Assembly: GCA_942492375.1 (NCBI GenBank)
Contig: CALOEL010000007.1
Location: 124,001 to 188,000, forward strand
Reading direction: 5' to 3'
From: JAHEAO01 sp942492375
GTDB taxonomy: Bacteria > Pseudomonadota > Alphaproteobacteria > Rhodobacterales > Rhodobacteraceae
DNA: 64,000 nucleotides
The position numbers were made by a program, and so were the translations under genes. Shown here piece by piece: positions 35,399-43,303 of this stretch (within the stretch, counting starts at the first letter, position 1; each line of letters opens with the position of its first letter). The notes beneath the pieces were generated by a model that was not told the DNA's origin, searched no databases, and saw only the letters and a list, made by a program, of their open reading frames with translations.

Positions 35399-35989
35399 TC
35401 AGATCGGGATGCGTCCGCTTTTGGACAGGACGAAATCCCGCAGGACGGCCGGGTAAAGCCGATGCTCCTGTTCCAAAACCCGCGCGGCCAGCCTCTCGGC
35501 CGTTTCGCCCGGCAGGATCGGCACGCTCGCCTGACCGAGGATCGGTCCGCCATCGAGGTCCGCCGTCACCTCGTGGACCGTGCAACCCGCCTCGGCATCA
35601 CCCGCCTCGATCGCCCGAACATGGGTGTTCAGACCCTTGTATTTCGGCAAGAGCGAGGGGTGGATGTTTAGCATCCGCCCATTCCACCGCGTGATGAATC
35701 CGGGGGTCAGAATTCGCATGAAGCCCGCGAAACACAACAGGTCGGCTCGCGCGCCTTCCAGTTCGCGGCTCATCGCCGCCTCGAAGCCGGCGCGGTCCCC
35801 GCGATAGGGACGATGGTCCACGACGGCCGTCGGGACCCCCCTCGCCCGCGCCTTGGCAAGACCGCCCGCCTCCGGACGGTTGGAGAGAACGAGTACGGGC
35901 TCGGCTGGATGATCGGGGCCCATGCTGTCAAGCAGCGCAGCCATGTTCGAGCCGCCACCCGAGATCAGGATCGCGACCCGTGTCTTCAC
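35399..35989 (-). CDS. purN: Phosphoribosylglycinamide formyltransferase
   Basis: A 196-residue GAR transformylase using 10-formyltetrahydrofolate. It starts VKTRVAILISGGGSNMAALLD and contains MLNIHPSLLPKYKGLNTH, the catalytic His block, and VHEVTADLDGGPILGQ with the conserved Asp. The start is a GTG that overlaps the purM stop (GTGA), a coupled arrangement. A longer frame into purM is only a shadow. Confidence 0.96.
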   Translation of the reverse strand: MKTRVAILISGGGSNMAALLDSMGPDHPAEPVLVLSNRPEAGGLAKARARGVPTAVVDHRPYRGDRAGFEAAMSRELEGARADLLCFAGFMRILTPGFITRWNGRMLNIHPSLLPKYKGLNTHVRAIEAGDAEAGCTVHEVTADLDGGPILGQASVPILPGETAERLAARVLEQEHRLYPAVLRDFVLSKSGRIPI

Positions 35990-37032
35990 AGAAGGTCGCC
36001 CGTGTAGCGCACCCCCTGCCCCGAAACGACTTGGCCGATCCGCTGTACCGTCTCGCCCTCGGCCGCCAGAAGTTCGGCCAGTGCGCTGGCGCGCCCAGCC
36101 TCCACGACCAGAACCATCCCGATGCCCGAATTGAAGGTGCGCAGCATTTCCTCTTGCCCGACCCCGCCAGCCTCGGCCAGCCAGCGGAACACCGGCGGAA
36201 GCGGCCAGGAGCCAAGCCGGATCTCGCAGCCGAGAGCCTCGGGAAGGACGCGCGGCAGGTTCTCGGTCAGGCCACCGCCGGTGATATGGGCAAGCGCGTG
36301 AACGCCGCCCGCTCGGATCGCCGCCAATGATTGCCTGACGTAAAGCCGCGTCGGTAGCAACAGAGCCTCGCCCAGAGTGCCGTCGGAAAATGGACAATCA
36401 GCGGTCCAGTCGAGCCCCGCCACCTCGACGACCTTGCGCACAAGCGAATAACCGTTGGAATGAACCCCGGCAGAGCCGAGCCCCAGCAGCACATCGCCTT
36501 CGAGCACTCCGGATGGAAGGTCCGTGCCGCGCTCCATTGCGCCGACCGAAAATCCCGCAAGATCGAAATCGGCGCCGTGATAGAGACCGGGCATCTCGGC
36601 AGTCTCACCGCCGATGAGCGCGCAGCCCGACTGCGCACACCCCGTCGCAATGCCCTCGACGATCCGGGCGGCCTGTTCGACCTCGAGCTTGCCGGTCGCA
36701 AAATAATCCAGGAAGAACAATGGTTCTGCACCCTGGCAGACCAGATCGTTGACGCACATCGCCACGAGGTCGATCCCGATCGTGTCGACAAGTCCGGTAT
36801 CGATCGCGATCTTCAGCTTGGTGCCGACACCATCGGTCGCAGCCACGAGCACCGGATCGGAATAGCCAGCCGCCTTCAGATCGAACAGCGCGCCGAAGCC
36901 GCCCAGACCCGCCATCGTCCCCGGTCGCTGGGTACGTTTGGCCGCGGGCTTGATCCGCTCGACCAGGGCGTTTCCCGCGTCGATATCCACGCCCGACTCG
37001 GCATAGGTAAGGCCTTTCCTGTCCTGGGTCAT
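35986..37032 (-). CDS. purM: Phosphoribosylformylglycinamidine cyclo-ligase
   Basis: The 348-residue AIR synthetase closes the imidazole ring in purine synthesis. Blocks include YAESGVDIDAGNALVERIKP, VLVAATDGVGTKLKIA and IGGETAEMPGLYHGADFDLAGF. AGGAGG lies 6 bases before the ATG at 37032. It is the first gene of a purM-purN pair and is divergent from an exported protein gene. Confidence 0.97.
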   Translation of the reverse strand: MTQDRKGLTYAESGVDIDAGNALVERIKPAAKRTQRPGTMAGLGGFGALFDLKAAGYSDPVLVAATDGVGTKLKIAIDTGLVDTIGIDLVAMCVNDLVCQGAEPLFFLDYFATGKLEVEQAARIVEGIATGCAQSGCALIGGETAEMPGLYHGADFDLAGFSVGAMERGTDLPSGVLEGDVLLGLGSAGVHSNGYSLVRKVVEVAGLDWTADCPFSDGTLGEALLLPTRLYVRQSLAAIRAGGVHALAHITGGGLTENLPRVLPEALGCEIRLGSWPLPPVFRWLAEAGGVGQEEMLRTFNSGIGMVLVVEAGRASALAELLAAEGETVQRIGQVVSGQGVRYTGDLL

Positions 37033-37184
37033 GCGTGCCTCCTGCATTCTGCCGCCTGCGATAGACAAACGCTGCTCTGACCGCAATCGTGAATATCGTC
37101 TTGAGAAAGCCACAGTTCGAACATGTGAAAACCCGTTTGGGTTGCGTGACTGATATCATAGTAAACCCCAAGTGGAGATTAGCT

Positions 37185-37859
37185 ATGACCATTCTAAAAA
37201 TCGCGACAGCATCGCTTCTGATGACAGCAGCATTTGTCACCCCGGTTCGCGCCGATCTTCTGGGATCGGTCGGCAAGGCGGTCGGGAACACAGTCGGCAA
37301 CGTAGCGTCGGGAGTCTCGAACGTCGCCGACAGGGCAGTATCCGGTGGTTCGCAAGGCGGCCTGGCCGACGTTTCGGTATCCGCGTCGGCCGGCGTGTCC
37401 GAAAAAGGCATCAATGCCAATGCCAGTGCTCGCGCGGGTGTCGCCGGCATCGCGGGGGTCTCCGCCTGTGCCGGCGTGAATTCGGCGGCAGGCTGCGGCG
37501 ATGCACCCGCGGCCACCGCCGGGACCGTACCGGTCCCGCGCAGCGCCGCCAGCACTCCCAGCGCGAAGCCCGGCTTGGCCGAACCGCAAGGCGCGCCCGC
37601 GCTGAACATCGCACCGGATTGGCTGATCGGCATGGTGGCGATCGGGTCCGACGGCACGGTGCTCGGCAGGATCAACAAGGTCAACACGGCCAAACAGGAC
37701 ACCATGCCCACGATCACGGTGCAGCTTGACAATGCGCGCAAGGTGCAGCTTCGCAACGCGATCTCGGCGATTGACGGTCGCGGAGTGTGGCTGACGGTTC
37801 CCGCGAAGATGGTCGATGATCGTGCAACCGGACGGATGACCCGGCTCGCGATACGGTAG
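37185..37859 (+). CDS. Exported protein, 224 residues, unknown function
   Basis: The ATG at 37185 (GGAG 8 bases upstream) starts MTILKIATASLLMTAAFVTPVRA, a clear signal peptide. The mature part begins with a Gly/Ser/Ala/Val-rich stretch of about 80 residues, then two closely spaced cysteine positions (SACAGVN and AAGCGD). It ends with a domain of about 75 residues starting DWLIGMVAIGSDGTVLGRI. That last part resembles PRC-barrel-like folds in layout, but I am not sure. It is divergent from purM and precedes a tRNA. Confidence 0.65.
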   Translation: MTILKIATASLLMTAAFVTPVRADLLGSVGKAVGNTVGNVASGVSNVADRAVSGGSQGGLADVSVSASAGVSEKGINANASARAGVAGIAGVSACAGVNSAAGCGDAPAATAGTVPVPRSAASTPSAKPGLAEPQGAPALNIAPDWLIGMVAIGSDGTVLGRINKVNTAKQDTMPTITVQLDNARKVQLRNAISAIDGRGVWLTVPAKMVDDRATGRMTRLAIR

Positions 37860-37955
37860 ATTCGGCGAACAGAAACAGGACGGCGCCGGGGCCGACCGCC
37901 TTGGCATCGCCGGTCTTGACCCCGCCAACGGGTCTGCTAGGCCTGCCATCAGGTC

Positions 37956-38031
37956 GGGCCTGTAGCTCAATGGTTAGAGCAGAGCGCTCATAACGCTTTG
38001 GTTGGGGGTTCGAGTCCCTCCGGGCCTACCA
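37956..38031 (+). tRNA. tRNA with CAU anticodon (elongator Met or lysidine-modified Ile2)
   Basis: The 76 bases fold as a tRNA with the acceptor GGGCCTG/CGGGCCT, D-arm AGCTCAATGGTTAGAGC, T-arm GGGGGTTCGAGTCCCTC and an encoded CCA. The anticodon loop CTCATAA contains CAT. C4-G69 and C5-G68 are pairs known to favour TilS recognition, hinting at Ile2, but elongator Met cannot be excluded. The first pair is G1-U72. Confidence 0.93.
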
Positions 38032-38052
38032 GACCCTGCGGCACCGGTCCCG

Positions 38053-39372
38053 CTATCGCGGCAGCACAATCGTCGCGCAAAGCCCGCCAAGATGGGCACC
38101 ATCCTCCAGTCGCAACATTCCGCCATGTCGTCGGGCGATGTCGCTGGCGATCGCCAGACCCAAACCGACCCCGCTACCCCGATTCTGGTTGCGCGCTGTG
38201 TCGAGGCGCGTAAACGGCTTCACCGCCTCCTCGCGCCGGTCTGCCGGAATACCAGGGCCATCATCCTCGACCGAGATCCGCAGGAAGCGGGCTGTCAGCG
38301 ACACGCTGACAATGGCGCGGCTGCCATAGCGCAGCGCATTGCCCAGAAGATTGTCGACTGCCCGGGTCAGCGCAACCGGTCGCAACATCATGCGGCCCGC
38401 GCCCTCGACCGGACCAAGTGTGACCGCTCCGCCGCCGCGCTGAACGTTCTCGACCAGATCGCGCGCCAGCGCGGCCGGATCGACCTCGGCCAGATCATCC
38501 AGCGCATCGCCGCGCGCGAAAGCGAGGAATTCGTCCAGCAATCGCTCCATCTCCTCGACATCGCGCACCAGATCCTGAACCTCAGGCCCGTCTCCGACCA
38601 TGGCGAGCCCGAGCTTGAGCCGCGTCAATGGCGTGCGCAGGTCATGGCTGACGCCCGACAGCATCATCGTGCGTTGTTCGATCTGCCGCTCGATCCGGCC
38701 GCGCATGTCAAGAAAGGCATTCCCCGCCGAGCGCACCTCGGATGCGCCCGAGGGCTTGTAGGGCATTATCCGTCCCTTGCCGAAGGCCTCGGCCGCCTGG
38801 GCCAGCCGCCGGATCGGCCGCAGTTGATTGCGAAGAAAGAGAAAGGCAACCAGCGTCATCACGGCACCCACGAACACCATCAGCACCAGGAATTGGTGCG
38901 GATTGGAGGCCGAAACCCGACCGCGGCTCACGGATACGAACATCGGGCCATGCCGAGTTTCGACCCAGATCTGCACCCGCCGGGTGTTGGTCAGGTCGAT
39001 CGCCCTGATCGCCGCGATTTCTTCGCGGAGGGTCCGGATCACGACCCGCCCCGACAGATCGTAGAAGAGGCGCGAATCGCCGTTCGCAATACGTCCCGCC
39101 GGCAGGGTGACGTCCAGAACCAACGGCCTTTCGATATCCGATACGAATGCCATCGCCTCTGTCGCCGTCGGCGCGTCGTTGATCCCCTCCCGCAGATACT
39201 CGAGGTCAAGCACGAGGCTGCGGGTCATCTGCCGGGTTACGTCTTCGAAATGACGCTGGATAAAAACGACCGAAACCACCACCTGCAAGGTGATGATCGG
39301 CACCAGCAGGATCAACGCTGCCCGGCCGTAGATGCCGCGCGGCATATAGCGTTTGAGCCAATCGAAGGTCAT
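38053..39372 (-). CDS. Sensor histidine kinase, EnvZ-like
   Basis: A 439-residue membrane kinase with a transmembrane helix at about residues 16-38, a periplasmic domain, a second helix near 165-185, a HAMP linker, and the transmitter. The phosphorylated His is in MLSGVSHDLRTPLTRLKLGL; ATP blocks are DNLLGNALRYG, VEDDGPGIP and GVGLGLAIA. The overall arrangement resembles EnvZ, but no response regulator gene is next to it, so partner and signal are unknown. It is divergent from the MBL hydrolase gene. Confidence 0.9.
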   Translation of the reverse strand: MTFDWLKRYMPRGIYGRAALILLVPIITLQVVVSVVFIQRHFEDVTRQMTRSLVLDLEYLREGINDAPTATEAMAFVSDIERPLVLDVTLPAGRIANGDSRLFYDLSGRVVIRTLREEIAAIRAIDLTNTRRVQIWVETRHGPMFVSVSRGRVSASNPHQFLVLMVFVGAVMTLVAFLFLRNQLRPIRRLAQAAEAFGKGRIMPYKPSGASEVRSAGNAFLDMRGRIERQIEQRTMMLSGVSHDLRTPLTRLKLGLAMVGDGPEVQDLVRDVEEMERLLDEFLAFARGDALDDLAEVDPAALARDLVENVQRGGGAVTLGPVEGAGRMMLRPVALTRAVDNLLGNALRYGSRAIVSVSLTARFLRISVEDDGPGIPADRREEAVKPFTRLDTARNQNRGSGVGLGLAIASDIARRHGGMLRLEDGAHLGGLCATIVLPR

Positions 39373-39414
39373 GGGCTATCACTAGCCGGAACCCGGTGGG
39401 GGAAGGAAGCGAAT

Positions 39415-40311
39415 ATGATGGCCGAGCGTCCAGCCAAGGTTCAGCAACTCGAACCGGGATTGCGTCGCGTGCTTGCGCCGAACCCGTCGCCGATGACCCA
39501 TTGGGGCACCAACAGCTACATCATCGGCGAAGGCCGTGTCGCGGTGATAGACCCCGGCCCGGCCGATCCAAGCCATCTGCAGGCAATTCTCGATGCCCTT
39601 GCTCCGGGCGAAGTTGTCAGCCACATCCTGGTCACCCATAGTCACCTCGACCACTCCCCGCTCGCGCGCCCGCTGTCGGACCGGACCGGCGCGCCCGTGC
39701 TGGCTTTCGGCGACAGTTCCGCGGGACGCAGCGCGGTCATGCAGGAATTGGCGGCGCAGCCGGGCATCGGCGGCGGCGAAGGCGTCGACGCCGCCTTCGC
39801 CCCGGACGAGACCCTGCGCCATGGCGACCGGATCAGCGGGCCGGGATGGGAACTGACCGCGCTCTGGACCCCCGGCCATCTCGGCAATCACCTGAGTTTC
39901 GTCTGGCGCGATGCGGTGCTGACCGGCGATCACATCATGGGCTGGGCTTCTTCGCTGATCTCGCCGCCCGATGGCGACCTCACCGCCTTCATGGCTTCGA
40001 CCCGGGACCTCGCCGCGCGCGATGACCGGATCTACTATCCAGGTCACGGAGACCCGATCCTCGATCCGAAAGCCCGCGCGCGCTGGCTATTGCGCCATCG
40101 CGAGGCGCGTGAAGTCACCATCCTTGCGGCGCTTGACCGCACGCCCCGAACGATCCCGGAACTTGCCGAGCAGGTCTATGCCGACACCCCGGCCGCCCTG
40201 CGTCCGGCCGCGGAACGCAACCTGTTCGCGCATCTCATCGATCTCACCACTCGCGGTTTGGCGAAGCCGGTTCCGGGCCTTTCGTTCACCGCACGTTTTA
40301 CCGGCGCGTGA
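39415..40311 (+). CDS. MBL-fold metallo-hydrolase
   Basis: A 298-residue metallo-beta-lactamase-fold hydrolase with the metal motif VTHSHLDHSPLARPL (HxHxDH), GHLGNHLSF and DRIYYPGHGDPI. The C-terminal about 70 residues form a winged-helix-like region, as in LACTB2-type proteins. The substrate is unknown. Two ATGs in a row (39415 and 39418) follow GGAAGG, and either may be used. It ends just before tRNA-Asn, the integration point of the genetic island. Confidence 0.88.
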   Translation: MMAERPAKVQQLEPGLRRVLAPNPSPMTHWGTNSYIIGEGRVAVIDPGPADPSHLQAILDALAPGEVVSHILVTHSHLDHSPLARPLSDRTGAPVLAFGDSSAGRSAVMQELAAQPGIGGGEGVDAAFAPDETLRHGDRISGPGWELTALWTPGHLGNHLSFVWRDAVLTGDHIMGWASSLISPPDGDLTAFMASTRDLAARDDRIYYPGHGDPILDPKARARWLLRHREAREVTILAALDRTPRTIPELAEQVYADTPAALRPAAERNLFAHLIDLTTRGLAKPVPGLSFTARFTGA

Positions 40312-40388
40312 CCCGTCGGAAGACCGCGAACTTTATGCCAAATGCCTCTGGACGGCCATCCGGACGCTTGCTATATCGCCCCTCGTGT

Positions 40389-40463
40389 TCCGGCGTAGCT
40401 CAGCGGTAGAGCAGTTGACTGTTAATCAATTGGTCGTAGGTTCGATCCCTACCGCCGGAGCCA
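40389..40463 (+). tRNA. tRNA-Asn (GUU)
   Basis: The 75 bases fold as a tRNA (acceptor TCCGGCG/CGCCGGA, D-arm AGCTCAGCGGTAGAGC, loop CTGTTAA with GTT, T-arm GTAGGTTCGATCCCTAC, encoded CCA). The copy is intact. Its 3' half, from the anticodon stem onwards, is repeated at 52013-52061, marking the attachment site of the island. Confidence 0.98.
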
Positions 40464-40466
40464 AAT
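40418..40466 (+). repeat. attL: 49 bp attachment repeat within tRNA-Asn
   Basis: This stretch from the anticodon stem through CCAAAT is identical to 52013-52061. It includes the 3' half of the tRNA, so integration leaves the tRNA intact. Confidence 0.97.
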
Positions 40467-40529
40467 TTCTTAATAAAAACAGCTAGTTAGTGACAGGTCA
40501 ACACCCTGTCTCTTGCTGCTAATGCGTTC

Positions 40530-40548
40530 ATGCTAGCGCTATGCTAGC
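40530..40548 (+). repeat. Paired ATGCTAGC sites near attL (probable integrase arm sites)
   Basis: ATGCTAGC occurs twice with a 3-base gap (GCT), 64 bp inside attL. The same pair with the same spacing is found near attR, as expected for arm-type binding sites of a tyrosine integrase. Confidence 0.65.
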
Positions 40549-40579
40549 CCCACCCCGCGAGTCACTTGGCCACTCACGA

Positions 40580-40611
40580 AAGCACCCCGGACCCCATGGC
40601 CCGAGGTGCTT
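40580..40611 (-). terminator. Hairpin downstream of the island's small-gene operon
   Basis: AAGCACC and GGTGCTT pair with additional CGG/CCG pairing inside. It lies 131 bp downstream of the last minus-strand gene. The T run is short, so it is only a possible terminator. Confidence 0.4.
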
Positions 40612-40741
40612 GACAGGTCTCGCGGGAAGGAGAACCCGTGTCCTGCCTGCGGTCGTTGGTTTTACGAGGGACGCACCGCTATGCCTCGCGCGGGTGGCTT
40701 AGCCCCGCGTGCCGCAACGAAGCCAACTCCTGTCGTTGCGG

Positions 40742-41113
40742 CTAAACCGTTCGTCTATTTCCTCGGGGTGGCAGCTTGCACTCGGGGCACATCCTGATGC
40801 TGACCACATTGTCAGACCAGAATGGCGCAGCGCACCGAAGGCAGGTGCGCCACCCAACGCGGCGAACCACAAGGGGCGGGTTGTAATCCAAATCAAGAAC
40901 CGGTTCACGTCGCTTGCCGCCATCCCATTTCCACACCTTTGGTTCCTTGAAGCCCTTGCTGAGAAGCGGCGAAGCTGGGCCGCGCTTGCCCTTGGCGTTG
41001 CTGTCCCCTTGGCCCGGTGCGGCCTGCCGCTGTGCGGGGCGCTGTGCCAGGGCTACGCTGGTGGCCTGCCGTTCGCGCCATGCCAACAGCCATGCGGGTT
41101 CCTCGCTCAACAC
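40742..41113 (-). CDS. Hypothetical zinc-ribbon protein of the island
   Basis: A 123-residue protein of unknown function. Its C-terminal part holds two CxxC pairs, WRTCLRCAAPFW and RMCPECKLPP, spaced as in a small zinc ribbon, so DNA or RNA binding is possible. The start is a GTG overlapping the previous stop (GTGTTGA), consistent with translational coupling. It is the last gene of the six-gene operon. The N-terminal half is of low complexity. Confidence 0.6.
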   Translation of the reverse strand: MLSEEPAWLLAWRERQATSVALAQRPAQRQAAPGQGDSNAKGKRGPASPLLSKGFKEPKVWKWDGGKRREPVLDLDYNPPLVVRRVGWRTCLRCAAPFWSDNVVSIRMCPECKLPPRGNRRTV

Positions 41114-41334
41114 AATCCCTCAGCAACCCACCGGCGCAGGCACCGCAAAACGCCGCCGTCGCCGTTCTCGCCAAGCCAGTCGATCCGGTCCAGCGCACCG
41201 GCTTCCGCCTCGCTGCGTATCTGTTCCTCAAACGCCTCAAACGACCCGTAGGCGAGCGCGATGCGTGACTTGCGAGGTTTGCGTGCGACCTCGATGCGCT
41301 GCACCCGCGCCAGCATTTCCCGCACCGCCGCCAT
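41107..41334 (-). CDS. Hypothetical island protein, 75 residues
   Basis: I do not recognise it. It is largely helical and charged: MAAVREMLARVQRIEVARKPRK, then LAYGSFEAFEEQIRSEAEAG. The start lies 4 bases after the upstream gene's stop, and its stop overlaps the next gene's GTG. The compact packing supports a real gene. Confidence 0.55.
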   Translation of the reverse strand: MAAVREMLARVQRIEVARKPRKSRIALAYGSFEAFEEQIRSEAEAGALDRIDWLGENGDGGVLRCLRRWVAEGLC

Positions 41335-41338
41335 GTGG

Positions 41339-41638
41339 TCACCCTTCGCCCTTCAGCACCTTGAGCGCTTCACCGAGGCGCAGGGCGACGGCGAGGTTCG
41401 CGTCCGCGTAAGCTTTCCGTTCCGCAGCAGCCTCCAGTTGGCGCTGGCGCAGCACTTTCTGTTCCTCGCTCGTGATGGTGTAGTTTGGATCGCGGATGCT
41501 GGACTCGTTCCGGTATGCGCGCCCCATGTGGTAAGTGACATGCTGGTCGTCGTGGTTATGGCTCCGTGCCTGTCGCGGCGTCGGGTCGGACCCTCGGGTC
41601 GGATCAAGCCATCGGTCTGGCGGTGATGCACGCTTCAT
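41339..41638 (-). CDS. Hypothetical island protein, 99 residues
   Basis: Unrecognised. The N-terminus is Pro/Arg/Asp-rich (KRASPPDRWLDPTRGSDPTP) and probably disordered. The second half is helical (ITSEEQKVLRQRQLEAAAERK, then LAVALRLGEALKVLKGEG) and could form a coiled coil. The ATG overlaps the stop of the preceding gene by 4 bases. Confidence 0.55.
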   Translation of the reverse strand: MKRASPPDRWLDPTRGSDPTPRQARSHNHDDQHVTYHMGRAYRNESSIRDPNYTITSEEQKVLRQRQLEAAAERKAYADANLAVALRLGEALKVLKGEG

Positions 41639-41991
41639 TGCAACCTCCGCGCCTTGATGACGCTCCAGTCCGCAAGCGACATAAGCAACTCGCGCCCCTG
41701 TTGCCTCACCGCGGGGTCTTCACCAGCATGTGCCCACATGCTGGCATCAGCCATCAGATGCGCGTGATACAGTGCTTCCTCGCTTTCGTAGGTCATCAGG
41801 TCAATCGGGCCAGCCATGTAGTCCGCCATACGGAGCGCCCAGTTGATGGACCTCTGGTAGTTGGCGATGGGCTGAACGCAGAGCAGGTGTCGCGGCCCGA
41901 AGGTGCCGTGCAGGTATGTGGCCACAACCGTATCAGTTGGCAGCGGTTTGCTTAGATAGACCCGGTTGCGCTTGGTCTGGATGTAACTCAT
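41635..41991 (-). CDS. Hypothetical island protein, 118 residues
   Basis: Unrecognised. A mixed alpha/beta soluble protein with MSYIQTKRNRVYLSKPLP at the start and a helical middle (SINWALRMADYMAGPIDLM). It overlaps both neighbours by 4 bases (ATGA), so it is translationally coupled within the operon. No metal or catalytic motif is evident. Confidence 0.6.
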   Translation of the reverse strand: MSYIQTKRNRVYLSKPLPTDTVVATYLHGTFGPRHLLCVQPIANYQRSINWALRMADYMAGPIDLMTYESEEALYHAHLMADASMWAHAGEDPAVRQQGRELLMSLADWSVIKARRLQ

Positions 41992-42416
41992 GCTGCCTTG
42001 CCCTCCAGCGTGATGATGCGTTGTTCCAATTCCTCAAGGGCGCGGATGTTGCCCAGCGCACTGATGGCCTCGATGATCTGCCGCCCTACGTCAGGGGCAA
42101 TCTGTCCAGTGCTGATAGCGGTCAGAACCTGCTCCACCTGCGCGGCCAGCGGCAGCGAGGGATCGAGGTCGAAAGTCACTTTCTCTGACTGGCTGCGGAG
42201 GACAGGCAGAATGCGACTTAGGACGAGTCCCGCGCTGGCGGGATCGCCCTCCTTCGCCTTCGCCAGCACCGCGTCCAGCACCTCCTCGCCTTCCTCTAAC
42301 ATGCGCTTCAGAAGCAGGGCTTGCGGAGTGCGACCCGCCGGACGACCCGTCGGGTTCGGCGACTTCATCCCCGGATACCAACCGGCCCTCGGGACTGGTG
42401 TAGATGCATCTGTCAT
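41988..42416 (-). CDS. Island protein, possible small-terminase-like
   Basis: The 142-residue protein begins with a basic stretch GWYPGMKSPNPTGRPAGRTPQ, followed by helices (LLLKRMLEEGEEVLDAVLAKA, then GLVLSRILPVLR) and a C-terminal coiled coil (ALEELEQRIITLEGKAA). The NPTGRPAG opening resembles proteins annotated as DUF5681 or small terminase-like in phages. If so it might redirect packaging in a satellite, but I cannot confirm this. It overlaps the downstream gene by 4 bases and is 28 bp after the first operon gene. Confidence 0.5.
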   Translation of the reverse strand: MTDASTPVPRAGWYPGMKSPNPTGRPAGRTPQALLLKRMLEEGEEVLDAVLAKAKEGDPASAGLVLSRILPVLRSQSEKVTFDLDPSLPLAAQVEQVLTAISTGQIAPDVGRQIIEAISALGNIRALEELEQRIITLEGKAA

Positions 42417-42444
42417 GCGGCAACCTCTGATCTTTCAGGCTGGA

Positions 42445-43155
42445 TCATGCGCCCTTGAGCAGGAACGCTTTCTCCGCTTCGGTCTTCGCCTGCCGCAGCG
42501 CACGCACCTTGTCAGGGCGCATCCCAACTGCCCGTTCCAATTCCTTGAAGACGATGCCCGAACGGTTCTCTATGCGCTCCTTTGCCCCTTGCATGACTCG
42601 CAGGCGCGCCGCCTTTTCAGGGTTGTTCTTCTCATTGAAGACGCGAATGTAGGTCTTCTGCATGTCAGCCGTCAGGCCGCTGAGATATGCTGGGCCCCGT
42701 AGCACTGCTGAGAGCGTGGCGGTGTCACCGCCGTCCATTGCTTCCGCCACGAACTTGTGCAGCTTCTCGGTTGGCAGGGCTTTCGCATAGGCACGGATCT
42801 CTGCCGCGACACTGCCTGACGCTTGCTGCGTCAGCGGCATGTTCAACTCCCCTTCAAGGTAGTTGATGCCCTTCACGAGATTCGTGCGCGCGGCGTCGAA
42901 TCCCTTGGTGATGCCGACCATCACCTTGTCCGCCAATTCCTGGGTCTGGATAACTTGCTCCGCTTCGGTCCAGCTCGGGTTCGTGCTGGCCTTCTCGCGC
43001 GCATTGGCCACGGTGATGACGCCCTTATAGGCGGCGTCGAACGCGCTCTCGGTCATGCCCAGCACGAGGCGGGTCTCGTCGCTGTAGCCTTCAATTGACT
43101 TGAGGTTGTCGGGGTGAAGGTCGAGGCTGACCTTCGTGGAAATTTCAGTGCTCAT
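42445..43155 (-). CDS. Hypothetical island protein, 236 residues
   Basis: Unrecognised. An all-helical, acidic and alanine-rich soluble protein: YSDETRLVLGMTESAFDAAYKG, KGFDAARTNLVKGINYLEGELN, and a basic C-terminus. The ATG at 43155 is chosen over the longer frame to 43206. It is the first gene of the six-gene minus-strand operon and is divergent from the ATPase-TOPRIM gene. A structural or scaffolding role is conceivable, but nothing proves it. Confidence 0.6.
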   Translation of the reverse strand: MSTEISTKVSLDLHPDNLKSIEGYSDETRLVLGMTESAFDAAYKGVITVANAREKASTNPSWTEAEQVIQTQELADKVMVGITKGFDAARTNLVKGINYLEGELNMPLTQQASGSVAAEIRAYAKALPTEKLHKFVAEAMDGGDTATLSAVLRGPAYLSGLTADMQKTYIRVFNEKNNPEKAARLRVMQGAKERIENRSGIVFKELERAVGMRPDKVRALRQAKTEAEKAFLLKGA

Positions 43156-43270
43156 GTCCTGATGCCCTTGATGATATGCCGCTAGCGGCTGGATTGCTGC
43201 TAGCATGGTAGGACAACGGCTTTTAGGTCCGCGAGCTTTTTCTTATGTGAACCAAATACTTAGGTCTGCT

Positions 43271-43299
43271 CCGCAATAGGTCTGGCCTGCATATTGCGG
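43271..43299. promoter_or_regulatory. Inverted repeat CCGCAATA-N13-TATTGCGG upstream of the ATPase-TOPRIM gene
   Basis: Perfect 8-base arms lie in the divergent promoter region, ending 5 bp before the possible GTG start of the ATPase gene. It is a good operator candidate. A similar but longer repeat (CCGCAGTAATA/TATTACTGCGG) lies on the other side of the gene. Confidence 0.5.
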
Positions 43300-43303
43300 A
43301 TAT

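Noticed and set aside
38002..39414. Extension of the MBL hydrolase frame upstream to the tRNA region
   Set aside because: It runs antisense through the histidine kinase gene; the hydrolase fold begins after the ATG at 39415.
40606..40797. Small plus-strand frame with one CxxC pair near attL
   Set aside because: It overlaps the minus-strand zinc-ribbon gene and lacks a ribosome site.
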